A stretch of 10,837 bases of DNA from Limnoglobus sp043757025 (GTDB taxonomy: Bacteria > Planctomycetota > Planctomycetia > Gemmatales > Gemmataceae). Below are positions 1 to 7,484 of the stretch, piece after piece. Both the position numbers and the translations under genes were made by a program. The stretch spans positions 1-10,837 of the forward strand of contig JAYVQG010000052.1 of assembly GCA_043757025.1 (NCBI GenBank), written 5' to 3'. Below the pieces are notes generated by a model. It ran no database searches. It was not told where the DNA came from and saw only the letters and a program-made list of their open reading frames with translations. The first letter of the stretch is position 1; every line of letters starts with the position of its first letter.

Positions 1-155
1 CAGTACGAACCGGCCTCACAGAGGCCAGCTACAAAAATGCAGTACGCACCGGCCTCACAGAGGCCAGCTACAAAAAAGCAGTACGCACCGGCCTCACAGA
101 GGCCAGCTACAAAAAAGCAGTACGCACCGGCCTCACAGAGGCCAGCTACAAAAAG
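1..155. repeat. 39-bp tandem repeat array with hairpin units
   Basis: Four direct copies lie at 1-39, 40-78, 79-117 and 118-155. Copy 1 differs by an A for C at position 8 and a T in the closing A-run that creates an ATG; copy 4 has lost one A and is 38 bp. After it CAGT appears once more before the sequence diverges. Each unit contains GGCCTC, a three-base ACA loop and GAGGCC, a perfect 6-bp stem, followed by an A-rich stretch. The array touches the window edge, so more copies may lie upstream. There are no variable spacers, so it is not CRISPR. All three plus-strand frames are open through a unit, so openness does not prove that it is translated. Confidence 0.95.
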
Positions 156-199
156 CAGTTTCGCCTCGGTATCGGTATCCGCACGCGACATTCGACTTC

Positions 200-203
200 G
201 GAG
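200..203 (+). promoter_or_regulatory. Ribosome binding site deciding a TTG start at 211
   Basis: GGAG lies seven bases before an in-frame TTG at 211-213. It is the only well-spaced Shine-Dalgarno sequence near the beginning of the ligase frame, and starting here removes the repeat-encoded N-terminus, which has no place in the ligase fold. Confidence 0.55.
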
Positions 204-210
204 TTTCCGG

Positions 211-1452
211 TTGGACGAACCACGAACATCATTTGAAACTCCAGAAGAGCGGTTGCGGTCTGGACTGCGCGCGATCCTGCCGACGAATCGCTTTTATGCC
301 GCGAAATTTCATGCCACGAACCCTGCCGAACCGATTTCGACTTGGCCATTTACGACGAAAGCCGAACTCGCCGACGACCAATTGACGACCCCGCCTTACG
401 GTACGAACCGGACTTTTGAGCGACACGAATACGCGCGGCTGCATCAGACATCGGGCACGACGACGGGCAAACCGCTGCGTTGGCTCGACACGCCGAGCGA
501 CTGGCAGTGGTTGCTGAGTTGCTGGGACTGGATCTTCCCGAAGATCGGCATCACCAAAAGCGATGTCGCGTTCTTTCCGTTTTCGTTCGGACCGTTCCTC
601 GGCTTCTGGACGGGATTCGAAGCGATCGCCCGGCACGGCGGCTTGTGCCTGCCCGGTGGCGGGATGTCGAGCACGACGCGGTTGCGGTTTGCGCTCGAGC
701 ACGATGTCACGGTGATGTTCGCCACGCCGACTTACGCGATGCACCTGATCGAAGTCGCCGCGAAAGAAGGCATCGACATCGCGAACTCGTCGGTACGCAC
801 GATCGTGGTGGCCGGGGAACCGGGTGGCGGAATCGCTTCGACGCGGGCGCGAATTGAAGCCGGTTGGGGTGCGAAAGTCTACGATCACTACGGAATGACG
901 GAAACGGGTCCGGTGGCGGTGCAAACTGACGATGATGACACGGGGCTGACGCTCAACGATGGTGCGTTTTATACCGAAGTCATCGAACCGGGTGGCCACA
1001 ACGCCACGGTTGCGGGCGAAATCGGCGAGCTCGTCGTGTCGAATCTCGGTCGATGGGGTTCGCCAGCGATTCGCTATCGCACGGGCGATTTGGTGCGAAC
1101 ACCGGAGCCGGGTCGTACAACAACGGTGTTGCGGGGCGGCATACTCGGTCGCGTCGACGACATGATCTACGTTCGCGGGAATAACATCTTCCCGAGTTCG
1201 ATCGAATCGATCATCCGTCGCTTCGATCGCGTCGTCGAATATCGGCTCCGGGTCGAGCGTTCGGGATCGCTCGCCGACCTGCGAATCGAAATCGAGCCGT
1301 TGCCCGGCGTCGATGGTTCGCAGATATCGCACGCGGTGGCGAAGGCGATTCAGGACGAACTGTTGTTCCGGGTCGAAGTGATCGCCGTCGAACCGGGAAC
1401 ATTACCGCGACATGAAATGAAGGCGAAACGGCTGATCTTCGTACAAACATGA
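211..1452 (+). CDS. PaaK-like AMP-binding acyl-CoA ligase / adenylate-forming enzyme
   Basis: This is a cytoplasmic ANL-superfamily enzyme that should activate a carboxylic acid as an acyl-adenylate, probably followed by thioester formation, as phenylacetate-CoA ligase does. From the TTG start it has 413 residues, close to PaaK size (about 430). Visible motifs are the phosphate loop S-G-T-T-T-G-K-P at 81-88, the adenine motif Y-G-M-T-E-T-G-P at 227-234, Y-R-T-G-D-L at 289-294 with the ribose-binding Asp, the hinge region G-R-V-D-D at 313-317 followed by V-R-G-N-N-I-F-P, and the C-terminal P-R-H-E-M-K-A-K-R at 399-407 with a candidate catalytic Lys404. All core motifs are intact, so it is likely active; the substrate cannot be read from sequence. 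The frame is also open upstream through the 39-bp repeats (ATG at 37, and to the window edge), but TTG 211 with GGAG is preferred. The next gene starts 49 bp downstream. Confidence 0.85.
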   Translation: MDEPRTSFETPEERLRSGLRAILPTNRFYAAKFHATNPAEPISTWPFTTKAELADDQLTTPPYGTNRTFERHEYARLHQTSGTTTGKPLRWLDTPSDWQWLLSCWDWIFPKIGITKSDVAFFPFSFGPFLGFWTGFEAIARHGGLCLPGGGMSSTTRLRFALEHDVTVMFATPTYAMHLIEVAAKEGIDIANSSVRTIVVAGEPGGGIASTRARIEAGWGAKVYDHYGMTETGPVAVQTDDDDTGLTLNDGAFYTEVIEPGGHNATVAGEIGELVVSNLGRWGSPAIRYRTGDLVRTPEPGRTTTVLRGGILGRVDDMIYVRGNNIFPSSIESIIRRFDRVVEYRLRVERSGSLADLRIEIEPLPGVDGSQISHAVAKAIQDELLFRVEVIAVEPGTLPRHEMKAKRLIFVQT

Positions 1453-1491
1453 TTCGCGCTATTCGGAAAAAGCAAAGTCTCTCTCGTATTT

Positions 1492-1495
1492 GGAG
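1492..1495 (+). promoter_or_regulatory. Ribosome binding site for the first PQQ-like gene
   Basis: GGAG lies six bases before ATG 1502. This favours 1502 over the in-frame TTG at 1490, which would overlap the site and add four residues before the signal peptide. Confidence 0.7.
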
Positions 1496-1501
1496 TCAAC
1501 G

Positions 1502-3874
1502 ATGAAGCAACGCGTGGCCTGGGCGGTACTCATACTCGGTTTGACTGCGATCCCGACGCTTGCGGGGGATTGGCTGCACTGGCGCGGCCCGGAGCAGAAC
1601 GGCGTCTCCAAAGAGACCGGCCTGCCTAATACCTTCGGCGTCGGCGTAGTCGGCAAAAACAATCTCATCTGGAAGAAACCGATCGGCGGACGCTCGGCCC
1701 CGCTGATTTACAAGGGTAACCTGTACCTGATCACCGCGAGTGGCTCGGGCCTCACCGAAGGCGAGCGCGTCGTTTGCATGAGCGAAACGACCGGCGAACT
1801 CGTTTGGGAGAAGGCGTTCAACGTCTTCCATACCGACATCGTCTCGAGCCGCCTCGGTTGGACGAGCCTGACGATCGACCCCGTCGCGGGCAGCGTATTT
1901 TGCCACGGTACCCAAGGCCACGTTTACTGTTTCGACGCGAAAACCGGTGCCGTTAAGTGGCTGCGAAACTTGACCGAAGAATTCGGCCGCGTGACGGGCT
2001 ACGGCGGGCGGATCGTCTCGCCGATCTACGATAGTGGCCTCGTGATTGTCGGCATGATTAACTCGTCGTGGGGCAATCACGCCCGCGCGGCCAACCGCTT
2101 CGTGGCGTTCGATTCGACCACGGGCGAAGTCGTCTGGTGGGCCGAGTCGCCGTACGCGATTCGCGGCACGTATTATTCAAACCCCGTCGTGTCGGTCATC
2201 AACGGCCAACGCACCTTGATTACGAGTGGTGGCGACGGGTACGCCCATGCGTTCAAAGTGCGAACCGGCGAACGGCTCTGGAGCTATCGCTTCAGCGAAG
2301 GCGTTGCGAATCCGTCGCCCGTCGTCGATGGCAACTTCGTGTACGCCGCCCACGGCGAAGAGAACCCTGGCGGCGGCCCGATCGGTAAGATCGTCTGCCT
2401 CGATGCCTCGATTGTCGATGCGAAAACCAAGCTGCCCAAGCTCGTGTGGGAAACCAAAAAGATCCAACTCGCGAACGGGACGACGCGCCAAGGCATCCGC
2501 TTCGGCCTCGCCTCACCCGCACTTGCCGATGGCATTCTCTACGCCCCCGATGATGCGGGCGAACTCTACGCCTTCGACGCGAAAACGGGCAAAGGACTTT
2601 GGACGTACAAGTACGGCACCGTCTCGCGCGGGGCACCGCTCGTCGTCGATGGGAAACTGTACATTTTCGACGTGAATGCCAAGCTCTCGGTGCTGAAGCT
2701 GAACGGCCAGGACGAACCGCAGGAACTCGAAGTACTGCCATTCCGCAGCGTGCAGGGCCAGGGATTTGTCGAAACGCACGGTACACCGGTTGCCGTGAAC
2801 GGGCGGTTATTCTTCTGTACCCGCGAATTCATGTATTGCATTGGTAAAGGCGACGCGAAGCCGACGACACCCGCTTACAAACCGCTCGCCGCCGAACCCG
2901 CTTTGGCCGAAGATGCCGCCCCGACCGCGATCCGCATCGTGCCTGCCGAGGTCACGAGCGCACCGGGTAAAACCGTCGAGTTCCGCGTCGAATTCCTGGA
3001 CGCCAACGGCCGCACGGTGAAGGCACCCGAAGGGGCCAAAATCGAATGGGCGATCCCGACGCCACCTGTGCCGATGGGTGCCGCCGCCGGCCCGCCAGCA
3101 CTCAACGGAGTGATCAAAGCCGACGGGGCGATTGCCACCGTCACCATCGGCAAACTGCCGAGCCAACAGGGATACGTTTCTGCAAAACTCGGCACAATCA
3201 TCGCACCGATGGCACGCGTTCGCGTCGCGCCGCAACTGCCGATCGCCATCGATTTCGAGAAAACACCGGAGGGCGTCGCACCGGGTGGCTGGGTGAACGC
3301 GAACGGGAAGTACGTCGTCAAGAAACTCGACGATGGCAACAAAGTGCTGTCGAAAATTAATGACGATTCGCGACCGCCAATTGCCCGCGCCTACACCTAC
3401 ATCACACTGCCGACTTCGACGGGTTACAGCATCGAATGCGACTTGCAAGCGAGCACGGTCCGCGGCAAGATGCCCGATATGGGCATCGTCAACAGCCGGT
3501 ACTTGTTAGTGATGGACGGCAAAGACGACCCCGAGTTTGCGAACGCACGCACGTTGCGAATCATCTCGTGGGAAGCGCGCCCGCGCATCAACAAGGGCGT
3601 CGCGTTCCCGTGGAAGGAAAAGGTCTGGTATCGCATGAAGTTCGTCATCGATATGGAAGGTAAGGAAGCGATTCTTCGCGGGAAAGTGTGGGACAAAACC
3701 GCACCCGAACCCGAAGCGTGGACGGTCGAGTTCCGCGACCCGGCCCCCAACACCGAAGGTGCGGCAGCGCTTTACGGGTACGTCACGAATATGCTCGTCA
3801 CCGAAGACAAAACCTTGCCAGGTTCGGACATCTTCTACGATAACCTCCTCGTAAAGCCGAACGCCAAAAAATAA
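1502..3874 (+). CDS. Secreted PQQ-like beta-propeller protein with Ig-like and lectin-like C-terminal domains
   Basis: The 790-residue protein begins with a clear signal peptide (M-K-Q-R, a hydrophobic core, then T-L-A before G-D-W, cleavage near residue 21), so it should act in the periplasm or outside. Residues about 22-448 form a BamB/PQQ-type propeller: it opens with D-W-L-H-W-R-G-P at 23-30, and blades show the F-D-A-K-T-G-x-x-x-W pattern repeatedly (about 92-102, 142-154, 202-213, 250-262, 356-368). Residues about 474-577 look like a bacterial Ig-like domain, and about 580-786 like a concanavalin/LamG-type beta-sandwich starting I-A-I-D-F-E-K-T-P and ending F-Y-D-N-L-L-V. The domain order suggests binding of a carbohydrate or polymer with the propeller as scaffold, but this is inferred. 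No haem-binding C-x-x-C-H or vicinal Cys pair of quinoprotein dehydrogenases is present, so PQQ catalysis is not supported. The next gene follows after 33 bp. Confidence 0.88.
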   Translation: MKQRVAWAVLILGLTAIPTLAGDWLHWRGPEQNGVSKETGLPNTFGVGVVGKNNLIWKKPIGGRSAPLIYKGNLYLITASGSGLTEGERVVCMSETTGELVWEKAFNVFHTDIVSSRLGWTSLTIDPVAGSVFCHGTQGHVYCFDAKTGAVKWLRNLTEEFGRVTGYGGRIVSPIYDSGLVIVGMINSSWGNHARAANRFVAFDSTTGEVVWWAESPYAIRGTYYSNPVVSVINGQRTLITSGGDGYAHAFKVRTGERLWSYRFSEGVANPSPVVDGNFVYAAHGEENPGGGPIGKIVCLDASIVDAKTKLPKLVWETKKIQLANGTTRQGIRFGLASPALADGILYAPDDAGELYAFDAKTGKGLWTYKYGTVSRGAPLVVDGKLYIFDVNAKLSVLKLNGQDEPQELEVLPFRSVQGQGFVETHGTPVAVNGRLFFCTREFMYCIGKGDAKPTTPAYKPLAAEPALAEDAAPTAIRIVPAEVTSAPGKTVEFRVEFLDANGRTVKAPEGAKIEWAIPTPPVPMGAAAGPPALNGVIKADGAIATVTIGKLPSQQGYVSAKLGTIIAPMARVRVAPQLPIAIDFEKTPEGVAPGGWVNANGKYVVKKLDDGNKVLSKINDDSRPPIARAYTYITLPTSTGYSIECDLQASTVRGKMPDMGIVNSRYLLVMDGKDDPEFANARTLRIISWEARPRINKGVAFPWKEKVWYRMKFVIDMEGKEAILRGKVWDKTAPEPEAWTVEFRDPAPNTEGAAALYGYVTNMLVTEDKTLPGSDIFYDNLLVKPNAKK

Positions 3875-3907
3875 TCGAACGACACCCACACACCGAGAAC
3901 ACCAGAT

Positions 3908-5884
3908 ATGAACGCAGCGAAAGTGACCCGTACCGCCGTGGCCGCCTTACTATCGGCGGGCATCGCCGCCGGGGCGATTTATTACGGCATCAAGAGCCAG
4001 CGCGTCCCCGTTGCCGACAAGGCCGCGGACGTCGTGAAAGTGGCCGACAAGCCGATTGAAGTGGCGAAGGTCGACGACAAAAAGCCCGAGGTGAAAGTAC
4101 CCGTGGTGCCGCCGATGCCAATCCTTACGCCGAAGCCGGAAGTGAAACCGGTGCCGATGCCTGAGACGGTACCCACACCGAAACCCGTTCCAGTGCCAGA
4201 AACGAAGCCTGCGGTCAAACCGGCGGTGGCGGGTAAGTCGGATCACGTGATGTTCGGCGGCACGCCCGACCGCAACTTCGTGAACCTCATCGACAAAGGC
4301 ATTCCCGGCACACTTTACGACCTCAAAGAACAAGTCGCCGACCCGAAAGATCCGAGCAAGAAGATCGACAAACTGATTCGTGCGAGCGATGCGAAACCGC
4401 TCTGGCAAGCCGAACTCGGCTCGCGCGCTTATGGTGGGCCGACCGTTGCCGGTGGCAAAGTCTTCGTCGGCACGAACAACGAGAAGCCACGCAATAAACG
4501 CGACCAGAAGAAGAACGAAGATGGCGAACTCGAGCCGATGGACAAAGGCGTCCTGATGTGCTTCAGCGAGAAGACCGGCGAGCTACTCTGGCAAGCGATC
4601 CACGACAAACTCCCGTCCGGCCCGGTGCAAGATTGGCCCAAAGAAGGTATCTGCTCTACGCCAGCCGTCGATGGCAATCGCGTGTATTATGTCTCCAATC
4701 GCTGCACGATCGTCTGTGCCGACGTCGACGGATTCGCGAACGGCAACGATGGAATTCAGACCGAAAAGTACAAGGATAAAACCGACGTCGATATCGTTTG
4801 GGAATTCGACATGATCGCGAAACTCAACGTGTTCCCACACAACATGTCTGCTGGCAGCCCTCTCGTCGTCGGCGACATGATTTACATCACGACCGCGAAC
4901 GGCGTCGACGAGAATCACGCGAATATCCCTTCGCCGGAAGCACCGAGCTTCATCGCACTCAACAAAAAAGACGGCACGCTCGCCTGGAAAAGCAGCCTGC
5001 CCGGCAAGAACATCATGCACGGTCAATGGTCGAATCCCGTCTATTCCGAGATCGAAGGCGTCAAGCAAACGATCTTCACGGGGGGCGATGGCTGGCTGTA
5101 TAGCTTCGAGCCAATGAAGGGCGAATTGCTCTGGAAATTCGATGCGAATCCGAAAGATTCCATCTACGAACTCGGCGGCAGTGGCACGCGCAGCGACTTC
5201 GTCGGCACGCCGATCGTCAACGAAGGCAAAGTCTACATCGGCGTCGGCCAAGACCCCGAACACTTCACGGGTATCGGGCACTTCTGGTGCATCAACCCCG
5301 CGGGTGCGACCGGCGATATCTCCGAACAACTCGTCGATAAAACCGAAAAAGACAAAGAAGGTAAACTGCGAATGACCGGCAAACCGAACCCGAAGTCCGG
5401 CGTGGTTTGGCACTACGGCGGGGCCGATAAGCGGAAGTTCGTGCCGCGCGATTTCGTCTTCGGCCGAACGATGAGCACCGCCTGCATCATCGATGGCGTG
5501 TTGTACATCACCGAACTGCAAGGTTACGTTCACTGCCTCGATGCCAAGACTGGTAAGAAGTTCTGGCAGTACGATCTCAAGGGCGCGATCTGGGGTTCGG
5601 CGTATTACGTCGACGGCAAAATCTTTATCGCGACTGAGAGCGGCGACGTCTTCAGCTTCAAGCACAACAAGTCGCCGAAGGTGATCGACGAAATCGACAT
5701 CGCCGACGCGAAGGATGAGAAAGACTTTCGCGTGAAAATGCTGGCGAAGCGGAAGGAAGTCGAGAAGGAAAACCTGATCGCCAAAGTCGAGTTCGAAGCC
5801 CCCGTTCGCAGCACGCCCATCGTCGCGAATGGTGTGATTTACGTGATGACCGAAAAGACGCTCTACGCCTTCTCAGCGAAGTAA
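3908..5884 (+). CDS. Membrane-anchored PQQ-like beta-propeller protein with Pro-rich tether
   Basis: The 658-residue protein has one hydrophobic N-terminal segment (about 8-27, Ala/Gly/Ile rich) without an obvious cleavage site, so it is either an anchor or a signal peptide. Residues about 31-110 are a low-complexity linker of Pro, Val, Lys and Glu (P-K-P-x-V-K-P and P-V-P-E-T-K-P type repeats), suited to span the periplasm or cell wall. Residues about 115-658 form a PQQ/BamB-type propeller, with W-Q-A-E-L-G-S-R-A-Y-G-G-P near 166-178, N-G-V-D-E-N-H-A-N-I-P-S-P at 331-343, G-G-D-G-W-L-Y-S-F at 392-400, G-Q-D-P-E-H at 447-452 and C-L-D-A-K-T-G-K-K-F-W at 543-553. As I recall, these signatures mark a planctomycete family of unknown role. 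Start ATG 3908 has only a weak GAGA site nine bases upstream. No haem-binding motif is seen, so an enzymatic role is unsupported. It is probably co-transcribed with the preceding propeller. Confidence 0.87.
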   Translation: MNAAKVTRTAVAALLSAGIAAGAIYYGIKSQRVPVADKAADVVKVADKPIEVAKVDDKKPEVKVPVVPPMPILTPKPEVKPVPMPETVPTPKPVPVPETKPAVKPAVAGKSDHVMFGGTPDRNFVNLIDKGIPGTLYDLKEQVADPKDPSKKIDKLIRASDAKPLWQAELGSRAYGGPTVAGGKVFVGTNNEKPRNKRDQKKNEDGELEPMDKGVLMCFSEKTGELLWQAIHDKLPSGPVQDWPKEGICSTPAVDGNRVYYVSNRCTIVCADVDGFANGNDGIQTEKYKDKTDVDIVWEFDMIAKLNVFPHNMSAGSPLVVGDMIYITTANGVDENHANIPSPEAPSFIALNKKDGTLAWKSSLPGKNIMHGQWSNPVYSEIEGVKQTIFTGGDGWLYSFEPMKGELLWKFDANPKDSIYELGGSGTRSDFVGTPIVNEGKVYIGVGQDPEHFTGIGHFWCINPAGATGDISEQLVDKTEKDKEGKLRMTGKPNPKSGVVWHYGGADKRKFVPRDFVFGRTMSTACIIDGVLYITELQGYVHCLDAKTGKKFWQYDLKGAIWGSAYYVDGKIFIATESGDVFSFKHNKSPKVIDEIDIADAKDEKDFRVKMLAKRKEVEKENLIAKVEFEAPVRSTPIVANGVIYVMTEKTLYAFSAK

Positions 5885-5895
5885 ATCGAATTCGA

Positions 5896-5941
5896 ATCTC
5901 GCCGCGAGATCGATCCGTTGTGGTCGGTGACGATCTCGCGG
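5896..5941 (+). promoter_or_regulatory. Intergenic hairpin with two mutually exclusive folds
   Basis: The arm CCGCGAGATCG at 5902-5912 is an exact reverse complement of CGATCTCGCGG at 5931-5941, an 11-bp stem with an 18-base loop. The 5' arm can instead pair with ATCTCG at 5896-5901 to give a 6-bp stem with a CCG loop (5896-5910). No T-run follows, so a classic intrinsic terminator is unlikely. It could limit read-through, protect the upstream mRNA end, or tune expression of the ligase starting at 5990. Confidence 0.6.
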
Positions 5942-5975
5942 TCCTATCATTGCGACAACATTCCCTCCTCAGATT

Positions 5976-5981
5976 GAAGGG
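5976..5981 (+). promoter_or_regulatory. Ribosome binding site supporting a GTG start at 5990
   Basis: GAAGGG lies eight bases before GTG 5990, a good Shine-Dalgarno match and spacing. It fixes the start of the second ligase-like gene. Confidence 0.65.
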
Positions 5982-5989
5982 TTATTCCC

Positions 5990-7174
5990 GTGCAAGACAC
6001 ACCCGGCAAGCCGATACCCGTCACCGGTGCGACACTCGCCGAAAAAATCGCGAATGCCAAGACGCAACTCGACACGCAGTTCCGCGAAATCGTTCAGTGG
6101 CACTTCGACCCCGCGACCGGTACCCCGTTCTGGCTGGACAAAGCGAAGTCGTTCGACTTCAACCCGCTGACCGACGTCCACACGTTCGACGACATCAAGA
6201 AATTCCCGATCTTTGAAGACGATTGGCTGCGTGGCGGCCCCGTGCGTCGCTGGGTGCCGAAGGCGTATGCGGACCGCGGCGTCTACGTTTTCGAGACGGG
6301 TGGCACCACCGGTTTGCCGAAGTCGCGTATCGTCATCGACGACTTCAAAATCGACTACGAAATGATCTCGGACACCTTCCCCGAGAAATCGTTCCCGCGC
6401 GGCTCGAACTGGCTGATGCTCGGGCCATCGGGGCCACGCCGGTTGCGGTTGGCGATCGAACACCTCGCACAATACCGTGGCGGTATTTCCTTCTGCGTCG
6501 ACCTCGACCCGCGTTACGTGGTGAAGTGCTTGAAGGAACGCAAGATCGCCGAGGCGCAGTCGTACAAGGATCACTGCATCGATCAGGCACTGACAGTACT
6601 CGCGGGTGGCCACGAAATCCGCTGTATGTTCACGACGCCGAAACTGCTTGCGGCACTCGACGAGGCATTGCGTGCCGGTCGCCTCGAAGACAAATATCGC
6701 GCACTCGGCAAAGCAGTCCCGAGCGGTGGGCTGCGTTCGATCCAGACGGCGGGCATCATCGGTATCTTCAGCGGCGGCACCGAGTTCACGCCGCAATTCA
6801 CGCGGGAAGCCTACGAGGAAATGCTCGACAACGGCGAAGTGTACATGACGCCGACGTACGGCAACACGCTGATGGGGTTGGCCTGTTCGAAGCCAATCGG
6901 GCCGGAAGACGGCTTCAAAATCAGCTACTACGCCCCGCAACCGCGTGCGGTCATCCAAGTCGTGAACCCGGACAACTACGACGAAATCGTGCCTTACGGC
7001 GAAACGGGTCGCGTCATGCTGACGACGCTCACGAAGGAATTCTTCGTGCCCCGCTTCCCGGAGCGCGACGAAGGCGAACGCGAAAAGCCATTCGAGAAGT
7101 ACCCGTGGGACGGCGTCAGTGGCGTTCGTCCGTTCGCCGAACTCGCAGGCAACACCGTCGTCGGCGTGTATTAA
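5990..7174 (+). CDS. PaaK/EhpF-like adenylate-forming enzyme without C-terminal lid
   Basis: This 394-residue cytoplasmic protein is a diverged member of the AMP-binding (ANL) superfamily, nearest in style to phenylacetate-CoA ligase-like and EhpF-like proteins. The phosphate loop E-T-G-G-T-T-G-L-P-K-S is at 102-112, M-F-T-T-P-K-L at 213-219 matches the M-F-A-T-P-T-Y of the first ligase, F-S-G-G-T-E-F at 260-266 is the pre-adenine segment, Y-G-N-T at 290-293 replaces Y-G-M-T-E, and G-E-T-G-R-V-M-L-T-T at 337-346 precedes the ribose-binding region. The usual Y-R-T-G-D is absent; R-D-E-G at 359-362 may take its place. The protein ends V-V-G-V-Y with no hinge, lid domain or P-R-x-E-x-K-A-K-R. 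It may make an acyl-adenylate for another partner, or have lost thioesterification. Start is GTG with GAAGGG. It lies 105 bp behind the second propeller and is probably in the same unit. Substrate unknown. Confidence 0.78.
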   Translation: MQDTPGKPIPVTGATLAEKIANAKTQLDTQFREIVQWHFDPATGTPFWLDKAKSFDFNPLTDVHTFDDIKKFPIFEDDWLRGGPVRRWVPKAYADRGVYVFETGGTTGLPKSRIVIDDFKIDYEMISDTFPEKSFPRGSNWLMLGPSGPRRLRLAIEHLAQYRGGISFCVDLDPRYVVKCLKERKIAEAQSYKDHCIDQALTVLAGGHEIRCMFTTPKLLAALDEALRAGRLEDKYRALGKAVPSGGLRSIQTAGIIGIFSGGTEFTPQFTREAYEEMLDNGEVYMTPTYGNTLMGLACSKPIGPEDGFKISYYAPQPRAVIQVVNPDNYDEIVPYGETGRVMLTTLTKEFFVPRFPERDEGEREKPFEKYPWDGVSGVRPFAELAGNTVVGVY

Positions 7175-7187
7175 CGCGGTCCATTCG

Positions 7188-7215
7188 CTCCCGGCGGAAT
7201 TCGTTTCTCCGGGAG
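7188..7215 (+). terminator. Hairpin behind the second ligase-like gene, possible terminator
   Basis: CTCCCGG at 7188-7194 pairs perfectly with CCGGGAG at 7209-7215 across a 14-base loop, 14 bp after the stop codon. The following bases are GGGCTTCGC, without a T-run, so it may be a Rho-assisted or 3'-end-stabilising structure rather than a classic intrinsic terminator. Its place fits the end of the transcription unit. Confidence 0.45.
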
Positions 7216-7401
7216 GGGCTTCGCACCATCATCGGATTTCGTGTCGGCACATCCAGCGATGAGTATGAGCATCGCAACTATCAAGTACAAGTTTCGCATT
7301 GGCTGACCTCAGAAGGCTTTCCCGTTTGGTAAACCGTGACGGAGAAGCCGACACTTTCATGTGTGAAAATCGGATTTCGCTCGGTTGCGAACGCCACTCG
7401 C
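7216..7401. other. Non-coding stretch between ligase operon and membrane gene
   Basis: The 310-bp gap (7175-7484) holds the hairpin at 7188-7215 and the promoter at 7402-7429. Between them I see no supported gene. The only notable points are an 11-bp direct repeat ATCGGATTTCG near 7234 and 7371, and a small TTTCA/TGAAA stem near 7355. The frame of the downstream gene is open from a TTG at 7299, but the promoter position argues against translation from there. Confidence 0.5.
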
Positions 7402-7429
7402 TTGACAGGTACGATTTCATCTCGATAAC
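7402..7429 (+). promoter_or_regulatory. Sigma-70-type promoter for the membrane protein gene
   Basis: A perfect TTGACA (-35) at 7402-7407 is followed after 16 bases by GATAAC at 7424-7429, which matches TATAAT at four positions. Transcription would begin near 7436, leaving a leader of about 50 bases before ATG 7485. This supports both independent expression and the 7485 start. Confidence 0.6.
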
Positions 7430-7484
7430 GTTAAACTATAGCGAATTGCTGTCCAACGCGAAATTCCCTCTCCGTGCAAAACCG

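Noticed and set aside
1..155. CRISPR array
   Set aside because: The units are contiguous tandem repeats with no spacers, and no cas genes are present.
229..1332. Long open frame on the minus strand opposite the first ligase
   Set aside because: It is Arg/Asp-rich, lacks recognisable domains, and is a mirror of codon bias in the real gene; similar antisense frames lie opposite the propeller, second ligase and peptidase genes.
1502..5884. PQQ-dependent alcohol or glucose dehydrogenases
   Set aside because: The propeller repeats match, but no haem C-x-x-C-H motif, vicinal Cys pair or recognisable quinoprotein active-site context is visible. A structural or binding propeller is safer.
6223..7332. 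369-codon plus-strand frame overlapping the second ligase
   Set aside because: It is an out-of-frame shadow of a gene with clear AMP-binding motifs, and is strongly Arg-rich with no domain pattern.
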